From positions 310,001-374,000 of the forward strand of contig CAJNOP010000120.1 in NCBI GenBank assembly GCA_905250075.1: DNA of 64,000 bases. The letters run 5' to 3'. The notes beneath the pieces are model-generated. The model made no database searches. It was not told the origin of the DNA and saw only the letters and a program-made list of their open reading frames with translations. The DNA comes from Rotaria sp. Silwood1 (Eukaryota > Rotifera > Eurotatoria > Philodinida > Philodinidae). Shown one piece after another: positions 1 to 12,974 of this stretch (position 1 is the first letter of the stretch; every line of letters starts with the position of its first letter). The position numbers were made by a program, and so were the translations under genes.

Positions 1-142
1 ATTTTCCAGCACATGCATAAGCACCTCGATGAAGTAAAAAGCTTGTATCAACAGCACATGTTGTTCCTTGAAATTCAGCATTTTTTATATTTACACGATG
101 TATAGCTGATTTAAGCAAAGGATGAAGACCTTCAATTCCCAT
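1..142 (-). CDS. EXO1: EXO1-like 5'-3' exonuclease, N-terminal part (runs off the window)
   Basis: Reading leftwards from the ATG at 142-140, 47 codons are open to the window edge. The protein starts MGIEGLHPLLKSAI and continues with CAVDTSFLLHRGAYACAGK. This is the XPG/FEN1 N-terminal nuclease pattern: MGI at the very start, and an AVD whose Asp binds metal near residue 32. The LHRGAYACA stretch matches exonuclease 1 (LHKGAIACA) better than FEN1 or XPG. EXO1 resects DNA ends and excises mismatched strands in the nucleus. No intron occurs in the visible part. The rest of the nuclease and the C-terminal regulatory region lie outside the window, so the family call is firmer than the exact paralogue. 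Confidence 0.75.
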   Translation of the reverse strand, partial: MGIEGLHPLLKSAIHRVNIKNAEFQGTTCAVDTSFLLHRGAYACAGK

Positions 143-1429
143 TGAGATTTTTCTTCTTTTTTTTTTTAATTCGACTCAGGCTTATCTCAAAATAGAACAA
201 CAACGATCTAGAATATATAAAATCAAATTAAAACAATAAAATTCTGAAAGATACACATCCTAGTATATTGAATACATTGTATAAACGATAGATTTAGAAA
301 GAAAAAAGATAAAGAACGGAAATACACATGTTTATAAGAAAAAATAACGAATCGAAATAAGAAAAACATAAGTCATTGTGTAACAGGCCGTATTCGTTAT
401 AGAATCATTCTTTCTATGTCATAGATAAACAAAACTATTGAATCACATTTGTTTAGCATATTGATTAGTTTAAAAAATAGATAATTAAGAAAACAATAAA
501 TTTATATCAATAAAAAAAAACTTTATCACAATGAATCAGATGAAAGAAATATATTAAGCGTTTATCAACAACAGTGAATATCAGTGCTAATATATAATTT
601 TCAAATGAAATAATCAACACTATTATTTACTTTTCAGAAAAAACAAATATATTTGTTGATATATCATATACTTTTATTTTATGAAGATTTATATTATTCA
701 TGATTTAGTAGAAACTTAAATCTAAGAATATTTAAGATTCATCAAATTTCATTTCAATTGAAAATGTAAAAATAAACATGCAAAACAAGAAAAACTAAAT
801 GAATACAATCAATGTTCTTGCAACGATGACACATGCACTATTAAATAGTATAGTTCAATGTTCTTTCAAAATACATAGTTATAGGTATAAGATTCGTTGA
901 TTTCATAATTAATATTTCGAATTGTAATCAGTACAATTTTCTGCAATATCTTCCAATAGTATTTTCAATCAAATAGATTGATTAAATCTTTTATTACAAA
1001 TAATTTTACAGATAATCATGATTGTTAAAACAATCATCATTTTTATTGATATATAATTCTATATTAAATATTTTTTTGTTAAGATTATGAGAAGATTCTG
1101 TTCTTTTTCTTCATCTTCTGCATTATATTTTTTCAATCTCATTCAATATATCAGTCAATCACATAAAAAAAGAAAATAATATACAAATACAGAAAACAAA
1201 AAGCAAAAAAAGAAAAACAATATTAAACAGAAGCAAAAGCCGCATCTGCGTAGAAAAAAAAACAGACCAAAACTCAATCGCAATTTGTTTAATTAACGAA
1301 TAAATAACGATGTCTCATTTGTTTTATAAAAAAAAGAAAAGAAAAACAAAAGCTTATTAGTTTTTTTTTCTTGTAATACACACACACACACACTGATATT
1401 ATTTACAAATAACATCAAATCACATAAGA
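143..1429. other. Intergenic: EXO1-like 5' flank and DLC1-like 3' flank
   Basis: AT-rich sequence with stops in all frames, short A and T runs and a small CA repeat near 1378-1393. It would hold the promoter of the EXO1-like gene on its left side and the 3' UTR of the DLC1-like gene on its right side. I see no further gene or repeat element. Confidence 0.5.
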
Positions 1430-3116
1430 TCAGACTTTTGTTTCGGGTCCCGTATTTAAATGAGTAAATGAATCTCTGAGTTTAGTCATTGATCGAGTTA
1501 GTATTGAACCATATGCTTTTGTATACCATTCATGAGAACGTCCCATTAAATCAACACGACTTAAATGTGTTACTTTGGATTTTCCACAACCTAAATTAAT
1601 GTAAAAAAAAAAAAACTTTCTACGCCTATAATAAATAAAAAACTATCATTCTTACCAACAGATTGTATTAAATATCGAGAAGCTAATGTAACAGCACGAA
1701 CTAAACAAAACATAATATGAAAATTGTTCATTTTTCTTTTAAATAAACTATATACCAAGTGTTGGTGGACAATGTGCTTTTGGATGTTCAATCGATGTAC
1801 AAACAAGTACACAAGCATCTCGTTTTTGATTATTTGGATTTTGTGTTGTATCAAATGATGCTATTGCACTTGATGATGCTAATGATGATGAACCGACTGG
1901 TTGTGTTATTACATTACTATTATTTGTTGATATGGAATTTTGATAATTTCCATTTGTATTCAATTGAATATTTGTTCTCCAACTACGTACTTCACAAAAA
2001 TATCGTGATGCTAGAGGAGCCTGATAAACAACAACAACAAAAAAAAATAAATAGTATAAGAGATTTTTTTAAAATAAAATTCAAATATATTTTATACCAT
2101 TGAATTAAGTGTATATTGATAAACATGTGTATTTTGACTTAACTGTTCTATGATTGAACCCGATTGAAAATCTAAAAATTTATTGATAGAATTCAATGAA
2201 TTTTAGTAGAGCATATTTCAAAATTAATGATTATGTTTTTAGAAAAAAAGAAAAATATTGAAAATTTTTTATACATACCATCATCCCATAAATGTCGTTC
2301 ATTTAAAAGTCGATTTAATATTTCAATAGGTGGTGCTTCAATTTCTACGGAACATTTCCATAATCCAAGTGGATGACCATCATCTAATTTTTTAAATGCT
2401 AATTCTAATTCATTATTTATTCCAAATGATGTCCATCCTTTTAATTTATTTGAACATGATTCACGCATAACTTCAACAATACAACGATCAATAAAACCTT
2501 GATACGAAGAAGAATTTTTTATATTTGGTGTTGTTGTTGTTGTTGTTGATGATAATGATGATGATAATGCTTGTAAAGAAGTATTTGTATCATCATTAAA
2601 TAAACGTGATGATGAAAATGATTTTATTGTTGTTGGTGATGTTGAACAATGATTACTACTTAAATTATCATTTAAAAGCATATTTTCACATGATGATGAT
2701 ACTGATGGTGATGATGATAATGAACCAATTGAATCTGATGCTGATATTGTACCAATTTCTGTTGCACGTTGTTGTGCTGTACGTTTACCAACAAGATTAC
2801 TTGATGAACATCGACGATATTTATTTAAAATAGGTGTTGTTGTAGTTGTGATTGATGTTGTTGTTTCTGATATACGTCGAGATAATTCATCAAGTGTACA
2901 TGGTTCACCAATTTCAATATAAGAAAAATGACATGCTTGATGAAGTTCATCAGGTACAAGAAATAATAAACGAACATTATCAATCATAAATGAAAGAATT
3001 TCCATAGCTTTACGTTGTTCTTGAATTTCTCTCCAATCAGGCATACCCATAATATTTGAAGAAATAATTGTTGGTGAAGTTTTACGTATTGATGTTGATA
3101 TTGAATCATTCGTATC

Positions 3117-3148
<32 letters not shown>

Positions 3149-6100
3149 GATTATTATAATTATAAAATGAAAATAATGTTGGTGCAAAACAAGTTGCAAG
3201 ATTAATTGAACTCATTTGATTTGTTTTTGAATGTTTTGATACATCATTTAAAAATGATAAAAGTAAATGTAAAACAAGACGATTTTCATCTGGTAATAAA
3301 AGAACAGCATATTGTAATGAACGTAAACGACGTTCATTATTTAATTTAATTAATGTTGAATCAATTGATGTTGATGTTGATATTGTAGAAAAATGTTCAC
3401 TTATATTAAGAAATAATGGTGATAATTTTGTTGTAAATAAATATTCAGGTAATGAACGAAAATATTGTTTTAATACATCAGATACATCATATGGACTAAA
3501 ATCATCAAATTGATGAAATTCAAGATCAGATTCAATTAAATCATGTAAACGTTTTATACGATGTGATACACCACTAAAATTAAAGGAAACGTTTCTTTTT
3601 TCTTCAATTTAATATTAAAAAATTGATATTAATCATTTTTTTTTTGTTCTAAATTATTTTATGTCATCTGAAAATATTGATTGCCGTTTTGATAATGATT
3701 ATCATTCTCGTTCAATTAAAAACAAAAATAGAAATCGAGACAGATATGATTAAATGATATTCTTGAATAAATTTGTTTTGAATATTAGAGGTTACAAAAA
3801 AAAAATCTGACTGCTCGATTTTTGAAATGTTTAGTAAATTTGAATAAATTCGAACAAACAATATATGATAGATTATATAAGAAATAATGGTTTTATTGTC
3901 AACAAATTGCCTGTAAGTAAAGTCATTCTCGAAAACATATTTACCATATTTCGGCTAAGTATCTTCGCTTAAAAAAATATTATTTCGTTTTAGTTTCAAG
4001 ATAGTAGAATCTATGTTCATTCATCATATGAAGTAAAAATTAACTATAGGTCATTAATCTGACATTAATAATCATTTACAATCCCTGTCAACATACTAAG
4101 AGGTGAAGGCCAAACTTATTGCCGGTAAAATGTTTTTCAGCGAGATCGATCTGACTGGTTCAATTACAAAATTGAATCAGTGAAAAATCGGTCCATTTAA
4201 CATATCAATCAAACAACTAGTTCTTTTAAGAAAAAGTTTTTTTTTATTTTTATTTTCTTCGGCTTCATACTAACGTAAAATATAATACTCATAGAGTTCT
4301 GGAAGCTCTGCGTAAATAATAACTTCTATTTTAAACTTTTGCATTCCATATATTCAATACTAAGAAAATTTTTCAAAACTATTTCAGTTAGTAATTCATA
4401 AGAATAACATAATATTCAATTATATTTTGGCATTGGTATTAGTTAATACAACTGAAATGTTTCTCAACAAGACAATGAATATTAAATTTTAGTTTTTATA
4501 CTAGATTTCAGAGCTTTATGTTTTTTAATATTTAAACATGTTCTATGTTGTATGAAACTAGCTATCAACATAACTTTTACAGTCGAACGAAATCTTTTTT
4601 TTCTGATTTTTATAATGATAAACATAAAATAAAAGTTACAAGTCATTGGAAGTTTCTGACAGTCTATTAAAATTAGTCCAAAAAAATAAATTTAAAATAT
4701 CGAGTTAAACAATCTGTACTTTAAATATAATTTAACTATTAATGATTAACTATCTTTTCGTGACTATGATCAATTTATTCAGTACGATCTGAGGACATCA
4801 TTGTATGTGCAATACAGTAACTCTAGTGCTCTAAAAATTAAGAAAAAAGACAATGATAAAACCCAACTAGTCTAGTTCCAAATCTACTGATATGAGTCAG
4901 TCGAACAAAATTTAATTTAACAGTACAACTGAGAATAATTTTAGACTACACCATAACTAAGATACAAAGTTTATTGAGTAAAGATGACTTCAAAAACAAA
5001 AACAAAAAAAGAAAATTTTTCATAATTGACTTGATGAAAAAGCAATCGTGTATAATTAAGTTGAACAACAACTTCGAACAATTGATTAAATAAAATTTTT
5101 TGAATAAGTTGTTCTCACATAAGTCGTTTTTTTTTTTTTTTTTTTCTTCAAAATCTCATTACTTTTAGTATGCCCTGAGTAGTTCTCTATAGAATTCAAC
5201 AAGACATAAAAGAGAATAATTAAAAGTGAAATCCTAAGGCAAATTTTGTTGACTTGACAAGATCAATGAACTGATTCTTTTGCTTTTGGCTTAAACACAT
5301 ACACATTAGATATTTTTCAACCTAGATATAAAAATCAGTCAGTTCACAAGTATAACCTATTCATTTACTTTCATCATTTGAATTGTTATAATTTATCAAA
5401 CATAAATAAACAATGAGTTCAAATTTGTGTGTTTATATATATATACGTTAAATGAACAATATAGAAATAAAAGTTTAGTATAGAGTTTATATTTGATTCC
5501 GCAAAAAAAAGAAAATTTATGTACAATTTTAATTATGCAAGCTTATCATGTATTGAATAAATTTTATTTTGATCAATTAATTCGAAAGAAAAGAACTGTC
5601 ATTTATTTAATATAATAACAATATGTGATTAACAACCTTCAGATTAAAAATTGTATCATCTTTCTGATATTTGATTCTCTTTCATTCTCAACATTCTCGA
5701 CATACTCAAGGTTAATATATATATATATATATAAGGATAAGAAGATCAAATAACTCATTATCTTCTTTTTCTTCGTATTTTTTATTTTAAGAACTTACGG
5801 TTTACGAAATATTCCAACACTATCAATTGATGTTCTTCTTAAATATTTCATGGCTGATATTATTGTTATTGGTACAGGATGTCCAGTACGTTGAGTCATT
5901 GAAAGAAGTGATACACCAAATACAGATTTCTTAATATCTTTTATTTGATGATGACCTTCCTAAAGATGAAATAATAGTAATTAAGAAAGAAATTAGATTT
6001 CTTTTTTTTTTAAGTGATAATAGAAACGAACTTTTCTTTGTTGATGCCGTCGAATAATTAATTTTGGTACAGCACTAAATGCAGTTGCAAGTAAACTTTG

Positions 6101-7524
6101 TGTTGTTGCAACTGTTGTATTTACGAGTGTTGGCATTTGATCATCTTTATTTGATGATAATATTCTTGTTGTATCAAGTAATTCTTGTATACGTATTGAT
6201 GCTGCACGACGTAAAGCAAATAATTGTCCAACAGACATTTGTCCTAAATGATATTTCGATGAATTAAAACTTGGACGATGAGATTTTGTAAATGAATGCC
6301 ATTTAACACGAATTTTACGACTAGTTGGTAAACGTGATGGTGCTGTTGATGATGGAATAGTATTTGTTGTTTCATTTTCTGATGATAAAGATGATGATAG
6401 AGAAGTTGTCGATCGATGTAATGGATCATTGTTAGTTGTTAATAAAATAGAATCAATTTGTCTTTCAACACTACTTGTATCAAGACCAGAATCTTTTCTA
6501 TCAGTTGATGAACGTATATGTGTTAATGATAAATGTTTTATATTATTTTCATCTGCAGACGATATTGATGTTGTTGTTGGAGAATGATTATCGATAAATA
6601 ATGGTTCACTTTGATAACCAAGTGGTGGTGGTACATTATCATAAAATGAAAGACGTGTCCAATCATAAACATGAAAGTGTCGACGAGCTAAAAGTGTTGC
6701 TTGATGTGCAGGTGATTTAGTTGAATGTCTAGATAATGCTGTTGATGATGATGATGTTGATGGTGATGATGATGGTAGTAATGGTAGTGATGGTGGTGGT
6801 GATGTACAAATAAGATTATCATCGGACGGAATAATTATAGGAAAATGTTGATTATTTGATAATGTATTCGTTGTTGGTAGTAGTTGTTCATCACAGATCG
6901 GTGATAGACGATGAATCGATTTATCGAGAGTAATGACCTTTAAATAGATAAGTAGATTATTTATGAATTAGCATTTTTGTTTTTGAAGTTATGAAATGAA
7001 AGAAAAATATTACTATTGAACAAAAAATATTTATTAGCATTGAGAACATGAAATTTCATTTCACGTATGATTTATTTTTATTTTTTTTCATATTGTTTTA
7101 TATTAAACTTTGATATGATGAAAAGAAAAAAAAACTTCAATAGAATTCTTACCGTTCGTTCAGTATCGTTCGACTCAGTTAAAGATTCATCAACAGACAA
7201 TGAACCACTATTTGATGTTGTTGTTGTTGATGACGTAGGTAATCTATATCGTCGACGATGAATGTCAACTGTTTTATTACTATTGTTGTTGTTGTTATTA
7301 TTATTATTATTATTGTTATTATTGTTTACAGTAATTCTCAATTTATTTTCATGATGTCGATGTTGTGCATGAGTTTTATTTTCTGGACTACTACATTCAG
7401 CTTCTTTTGATGAGTAACCTGATGATTCATGATATTGATGATGAGTTTTTAATAACGATGATGATGATGATGAAATAGGCTCGTCTATTTTTAATTCCAT
7501 CATATCATCATTTAAAGTGGTCAT
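1430..7524 (-). CDS. DLC1: DLC1/STARD13-like Rho GTPase-activating protein with START domain
   Basis: Eight exons (transcript order): 7524-7153, 6937-6032, 5959-5799, 3573-2279, 2171-2098, 2020-1756, 1700-1656, 1590-1430; 1092 aa with a continuous frame. The order is a Ser/Asn-rich N-terminus, a conserved linker with a YDNVP motif and RVKWHSFTKSHRPS, a RhoGAP domain (about 440-645) and a C-terminal START domain (about 850-1080). The RhoGAP arginine finger is R478 in GIFRKPSG. LLPDENR and NLATCFAPTLF are typical of the DLC family. The end, KLRDSFTHLN, resembles the vertebrate DLC1 C-terminus. DLC proteins inactivate RhoA/Cdc42 at focal adhesions. The usual N-terminal SAM domain is not visible: the first exon begins with ATG directly after an acceptor, so SAM may be lost or lie on unseen upstream exons. 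Poly-Asn and Ser/Thr insertions sit between RhoGAP and START. One donor (6031-6027) is the weaker GTTCG. Confidence 0.9.
3574..5798 (-). other. Long intron of the DLC1-like gene (2.2 kb)
   Basis: This intron splits the RhoGAP domain two residues after the arginine finger and is far longer than the 50-70 bp introns of the same gene. It contains AT-rich sequence with a T run near 5129-5146 and a TA repeat near 5717-5732. I recognise no transposon ends or coding remnant in it. Confidence 0.6.
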
Positions 7525-10500
7525 CTGAAATGAAAAATAGTTATCATATAAATTGATTTTTCCTTCTGTTTCTGTTTCTTTTTCTTTTTCACGACATTTC
7601 TTTTTCATCATTCATTCATAACAAAATACATACAGAACAGTATTTTTCTATGATGATCGTCGATGCAAAATTAGTTCAACAATCTTCTTCGTCTTCCCTC
7701 TTATGTTGGGTATATGCTACTATGTGCAAGTACGCGGCGCGCGTTTTTTTCTTCACTCATTTGTCTTTGCGCTTGTGTGTGTGTGTGCATGCACACATAC
7801 ATATATGCACACACACACACGCGCGCATACGCCCGCACACTGAAACGAGGTCATCACTACAGCATTGTGCCGAATAGCATATGACAATTGTAACAATGAT
7901 GAGAAAGAATGACGCTCGATTATTTATAGATTGAAGCTGCGAACATCTTATACGAATTTTCTTCTCTCTATTTTTCCCATGTATGTTCACTAGCTCTTAT
8001 ATATTATCAAGAATGATGGCAATGAATAAGACACATGCGATCAAGGACAGCTCACGCACGTCTCTTCGCAACTATACGCATCAAAGCTCATCTCAGTCGA
8101 CTCGTTTTTCTTTGTCGTTTTCTTTTTTTTTTATGCAGTAGAATGACAACAACTAGTACTGCTCTTGCTACTAATCCTAAATCGAATGTTGGATGAGACG
8201 AGAAGCGTGGGTGGTATTTCTTATTTGTATGCTGTACTTTCTTTTTTGCGAAGATGATGATGATGATGATGATCGTAAGCAGTAGCAGAAGAAAAAAAAA
8301 GAGAAAGATAGTACTTACTACTAGTACGGAGTACTAATACTACAACAACTAAACTGCAATCGGCATCGGAAGATCGATAAATCATTTAGTAGTAGTGCAC
8401 ATCTCGGTCTTCTTTCGATTTACATATATCCAGATAGAAATAGTGAGAACAACGATATGACCGGCTAATGGTACACAACGAAAAAGAAATAATGAAGTAG
8501 CCACTTGAATCAACGTCTACAGTAGTTGTTTTCACTGGTGCTAGTCAGTATATGTCTCAACTGTCCGAACAAGAGAACACTTACCTATATTTTTTCAATA
8601 TGTGATTTCTATTATAATTCTTGTGTTTGTCTTTCTGTTTAACAGAAGACGAGACCAAAAGACATAAACTGTGTGTATGTGTATTTATAGACGTTAAATG
8701 AGAATCAATGGTCATAGAAAGAAACAAAGACAGATTATCGAATGAACACATGTATGGCGTAATATACAATTATTATTTATAGATACACATATACTCAAAC
8801 ATCAGTTCATCAATGGTCATGATGATGATGATGATGATGATGACGACAACAACGACGTAGCCACAAGGAAGGATTATATAAAAGACACAAACTCATATAT
8901 ATGTATATGTATATATATATAAATATACGACTATATGTGTATATACATAGAAAAAAAAGGGGGCGCACACATTTTGAGCGAATCGCCCATTGATTGTTGT
9001 GCAATCGCATCTATTCGAACAATATTCATAGTCTAATACTAAGTATATATGGAGAATCAATCACAATATGTATATATGCAGTTTACTCATCTTGTATATA
9101 CCATTTATATCAGTTGTATTAGTATTTGATCTCGTTTTCGTCTTTTGGGAAGAGAATTGGCGCATAAAAAAAATTGTGTTACTACGTTTTACTTACCTAC
9201 GGAAGCTACTTTCTCCATCTCCGTTTCTCTCTCTCCCTCTCTCTCTTTCTTTCACAGATAGGTGTGCTTTTGTCGTGTAGACGTGAATGTGCGCATTTTA
9301 AAATAATAACGTCGAGTCGATGTAAAAGAGAAGAAAAATATTGCGAAGATAAGCGAGCAAAAGAAGAGAAAGAGAAGAAAAGAGAAAACGTGCTTGAGGT
9401 GTAATATAACGATTACAAGCCAAGCAACAGAATTGCTGATTCATACAAAAAAGAAAAAACTGAAAGAGAGAAAAGAGAAAGAGAGTGAGAGAGAGAGAGG
9501 GAAAAAGAAAAAAAGTCGAGTAGATGGGAAAGAATAAGGAAGGAGAAAAAGCACACTTTTATCGTCTATTACTGAGTCAAATTACAAATAAAAATGAATA
9601 TTATGCAGCAATATGAAATTCTTACCAAGGATGTCTCGATTTTTTTTTTCTCAATATTAATTTTTTTCAATTAGTTTTCAATACTAAGAAAGGTATTGAT
9701 AAGTGATTTCAATCTCATAATAAAAGAACATATGAACATTTACACTATTTAGATTGATTGACTGCAAAAAAAAAATGTACACCTGTTGTTTTATTGAATG
9801 TGATAAGAAATATTTATCGAGATATGGTGAAATATATATATATTTTTTTTTTTCTATTATCAATAAATAATCTTTGAATGAACTATAGCAACTATCGTTA
9901 GTTTTGATCGATAAAGGTTGATTATTACATTAATATAAATGAGTCGTTTGATTGACAGAGTTTTTTTTTTTACTTTATTGAAAAGTTTAAAACATCAATT
10001 TTCTCTAAATTGTCTATAAAGTTCACTTAAAAGGTTTCGTAATACATTATAAACAGTAAATGTCCTTATGACATAATCTTTTTTTTTTTCATTTTCATTT
10101 TGAGTATCATCTTCAATTATACACATTGTCTATAACAAATTATATTTGATTGAAAAATATTATTCAATAGTAGTAATATTGATTATTGATATTTATAATT
10201 TCAGAGTAAAAAAAACTCAATAACAATATTATATTTTTATGCTTGAATCATACATGTTTTTCTATCGATTTATTTGTCGAAGTTAGTCACGTTCTTAATA
10301 AATTAATATTTACACATTAGATCATCCGATGTAGATCATATTATACATAAACGTCATTCGTAGAACAAATTGATAAGTATATAAATAGATAGTTTTTGTG
10401 TAAAGATTAGAATAAATATATGTATAACTATATATCAATGTCATGTGGAAAATTATAAAAAAAAAAGAAAAGAAATTTCTTTTTCTTTTTTTAAATTTTC

Positions 10501-11582
10501 ATAAATATTAAATTACATCACCATTTCATTACACAATTTTAAGTAAAGAGTACGTTATACAAAAAAAAAAAAAGTAATTTATCAAGATCGATATTAACAA
10601 AAAGAGAAAGGTGACTTTGATACTATTCTTATTTAATACGAATAAGATCATTTTGTTCGATTGGCATCATACACAAAAGAAACGTAACTTTTCGTTTATA
10701 TACCAATTTTTTTTTTCTTAAGTATATATGCCAATACAATGCAAACATAATAGAATTTTTTAAATAATAAACATCAACTTGATTTTGATTCTTTTTTTTT
10801 TTGTCTGGTAAAAGTTCTATTGTCAATTTTTTGTGATTTAAAGCGATTTACACATTATCTTGTTAAACACTTGTCTTTATATTTATAATGATCATAAAGA
10901 GAATATATATTTGATTTGTAAATAATCGAATACTTCAAAAATACTATCTATTGTTATTAATTAAAAAAATCAATGTTATTTCCTTAAAATATATAATGTT
11001 ATTCTTTTTTTGTTTTTCTTTTCTATAGAATATCATTCATCTATCGATAGTATCTAACACTTGATTATTTATTTGATATTACTAATAAAATACATCTGGT
11101 CAGTTGGTTCATTTAGCTGGAATAAAATTGATTATATAAACATGAGTTATGTAAAAATAAGATGATTATATATAATGATCGATTAAGGTCATTCTTGTGA
11201 ATTATTTATATCTTATGATTTATATGTATCTTTTATAAGTATATTAATGGACAGAACTATTTTTGTTTTAATATATAGTTACAAACACTTTTATTGATCA
11301 ATCAATCGTTCTATTGGTAAAAAGATCGATTTTAGTATTCAAAGACATCATATTACATTTAATATTGTCTAGACATTTGTTCAAAGAATATATGCTCAAG
11401 GGTTTCTTTTCTATACGTCGATAGTGTGCATAAATAAATTTTATATTTATGAAATTTACTAATCATTCTCTTTTATTACAAAAAAAAGAAGAAGAACAGT
11501 TTACAAAAAACTTATATCTGAACGGTTTTTATTTTATTTTATTGATTTATTTCATAAGAAAATATCATTGATAAACAAATGA
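7525..11582. promoter_or_regulatory. 5' flank of the DLC1-like gene: probable promoter and untranslated exons
   Basis: No supported coding gene. The stretch 7,640-9,550 is richer in GC and in simple repeats than the surroundings. These include a TG run facing a CA run (7774-7824), CAT/ATG trinucleotides (8261-8274, 8817-8842) and a CT/GA-rich block (9213-9550). On the minus strand several strong donor-like sites (GTAAG after an AG or G) occur near 8318, 8582, 9196 and 9626. They would suit alternative untranslated first exons splicing into the acceptor at 7525. This is inference; no transcript evidence is visible. From 9,600 to 11,582 the sequence is plain AT-rich with no gene. Confidence 0.35.
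7774..7824. repeat. Dinucleotide TG...CA inverted microsatellite
   Basis: A run of GT repeats (7774-7787) is followed within about 20 bases by a run of CA repeats (7807-7820). The two can pair as a hairpin. It lies upstream of the DLC1-like gene. Confidence 0.7.
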
Positions 11583-12377
11583 TTATAATTGACTTATATC
11601 TAACCAAGATAGATTATTTGAATCTATTTGAGGATATGCCCATAGAAGAAATGTTTTAAACCATGTTTTATTTAAATAAGAAATATTATTTAATGATGAA
11701 TAATTTGTTTTCATAATCAATTGAATATATTCAAGAAGATATTTTTCAATATCAATTATTTTTCGAAATTTTTTTATTGATATTGATTTAATAAGATATT
11801 CAAGAAGTAAATATTGTTCAAATAATGTTAAAATAGGTTGACCATTATTTAATTGTTTTTGTATAATATTATCTTTTTTTAATTCTATTTTCAAAATTTT
11901 TTTTGGATTAAAATCATCAAGAAAACGATTTAATGCATTTGTAATATTTTGATCTGCTATTGCTTGTTCAATATAAACAAATGGTATATGATGAGCAATA
12001 GCCGCTAATGAATACAAACAACAAGAAAAAAAAAGAATTTTTCATTAAAATTATATGAATTTATTTTTTTTTTTACCAAGTGTTGGTTGAATTTTATTAT
12101 GTTCAATATCTTTCATAATATTTAAAAATCTTTGTTTAATATCATTATGATTATTTAAATTTAATTTATTTTGTAAATAATCAAAATCTCCTTTCCAATC
12201 TTGTAATATAATTATTTTCGATAAACGATGTATATGACATATTGTTTCAATATCATGACAATTTATACTCATATCATATACAGCTGCAGCACGATTTTGA
12301 TATCGTTGATAAGATATTGGAATATGTGATGATGAAGAAAGTATTGGTAATTTACGAATATTAGATTTAATTGACAT
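11583..12377 (-). CDS. Unrecognised 240-aa protein, two exons
   Basis: Exons 12377-12077 and 12004-11583 join across a 72-bp intron (donor GTAAAA, acceptor ATTAG) to give 240 aa. I do not recognise the family. The protein is Ile/Leu/Asn/Lys-rich and looks helical, with no signal peptide, membrane span or Cys/His cluster. Readable landmarks are AAVYDMSINCHDIETICHIH near residue 31, AIAHHIPFVYIEQAIADQ around the splice junction and a hydrophobic end with FLLWAYPQI. The start ATG follows a TTTCTAG, so an upstream exon could exist. It is divergent from the permease gene, whose start lies about 600 bp away. The clean splice and frame make a real gene likely. Confidence 0.6.
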
Positions 12378-12974
12378 ATCTAGAAATATGTTATAATTGT
12401 TATTATTTTATATTTATTTTTTACGTTCTCAATTCATTTATAGCTGACTGTAATAGAAAAGATTTTATCATTCATGTCGGTAATAAAAGTAAAAATTTAT
12501 TTTTTTTTATATGTTGTGCATTGAATTTAGAATGATTGGGTATGCAATGATATGAAAAAAAAAATTATTAATATGTAAGAATAAGAAAAGAAAAGTTGTG
12601 ATATAAAAATAAATATGAGTAATTAGGAAAAAATATATGTATATACTACCTATTTTGATATAAAAAAATAAGAGATAAAAAGGAAGTAACACTGCATCTA
12701 GCTAATGGCCTATCTGTACATTTTGTTTTTCGTATGTATGTCATATACACGCCTTCGTTTTCTCTTCACATTAGCTATAATGTATGTTAATCATAATTCG
12801 TTATGTGAAACTGTTTTTTCTTTTTCCTCTGTTGAATATAGTAGTGACATATATCGTTTCATTTAATAAAAAACAGAAAATAGACGTGGTTACATATATA
12901 TATATATATATCGAGAGAGAGAGCAGTGACTGATAGAATAAGTATTTGCATATTTGAGTCTTGGCATAGTACAA
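12378..12974. promoter_or_regulatory. Divergent intergenic region between the 240-aa gene and the permease
   Basis: About 600 bp separates two head-to-head genes and presumably holds both promoters. A TA repeat (about 12893-12911) followed by GAGAGAGAG sits just upstream of the permease start. No gene is seen. Confidence 0.45.

Noticed and set aside
1748..3215. Several plus-strand Met/Leu-rich frames opposite the DLC1-like gene
   Set aside because: Complementary readings of Asn/Ser/Thr/His-rich coding repeats on the minus strand.
9068..9404. Overlapping plus-strand frames near the GA-rich block
   Set aside because: Low-complexity Leu/Ser and Lys/Glu/Arg products created by CT and GA tracts.
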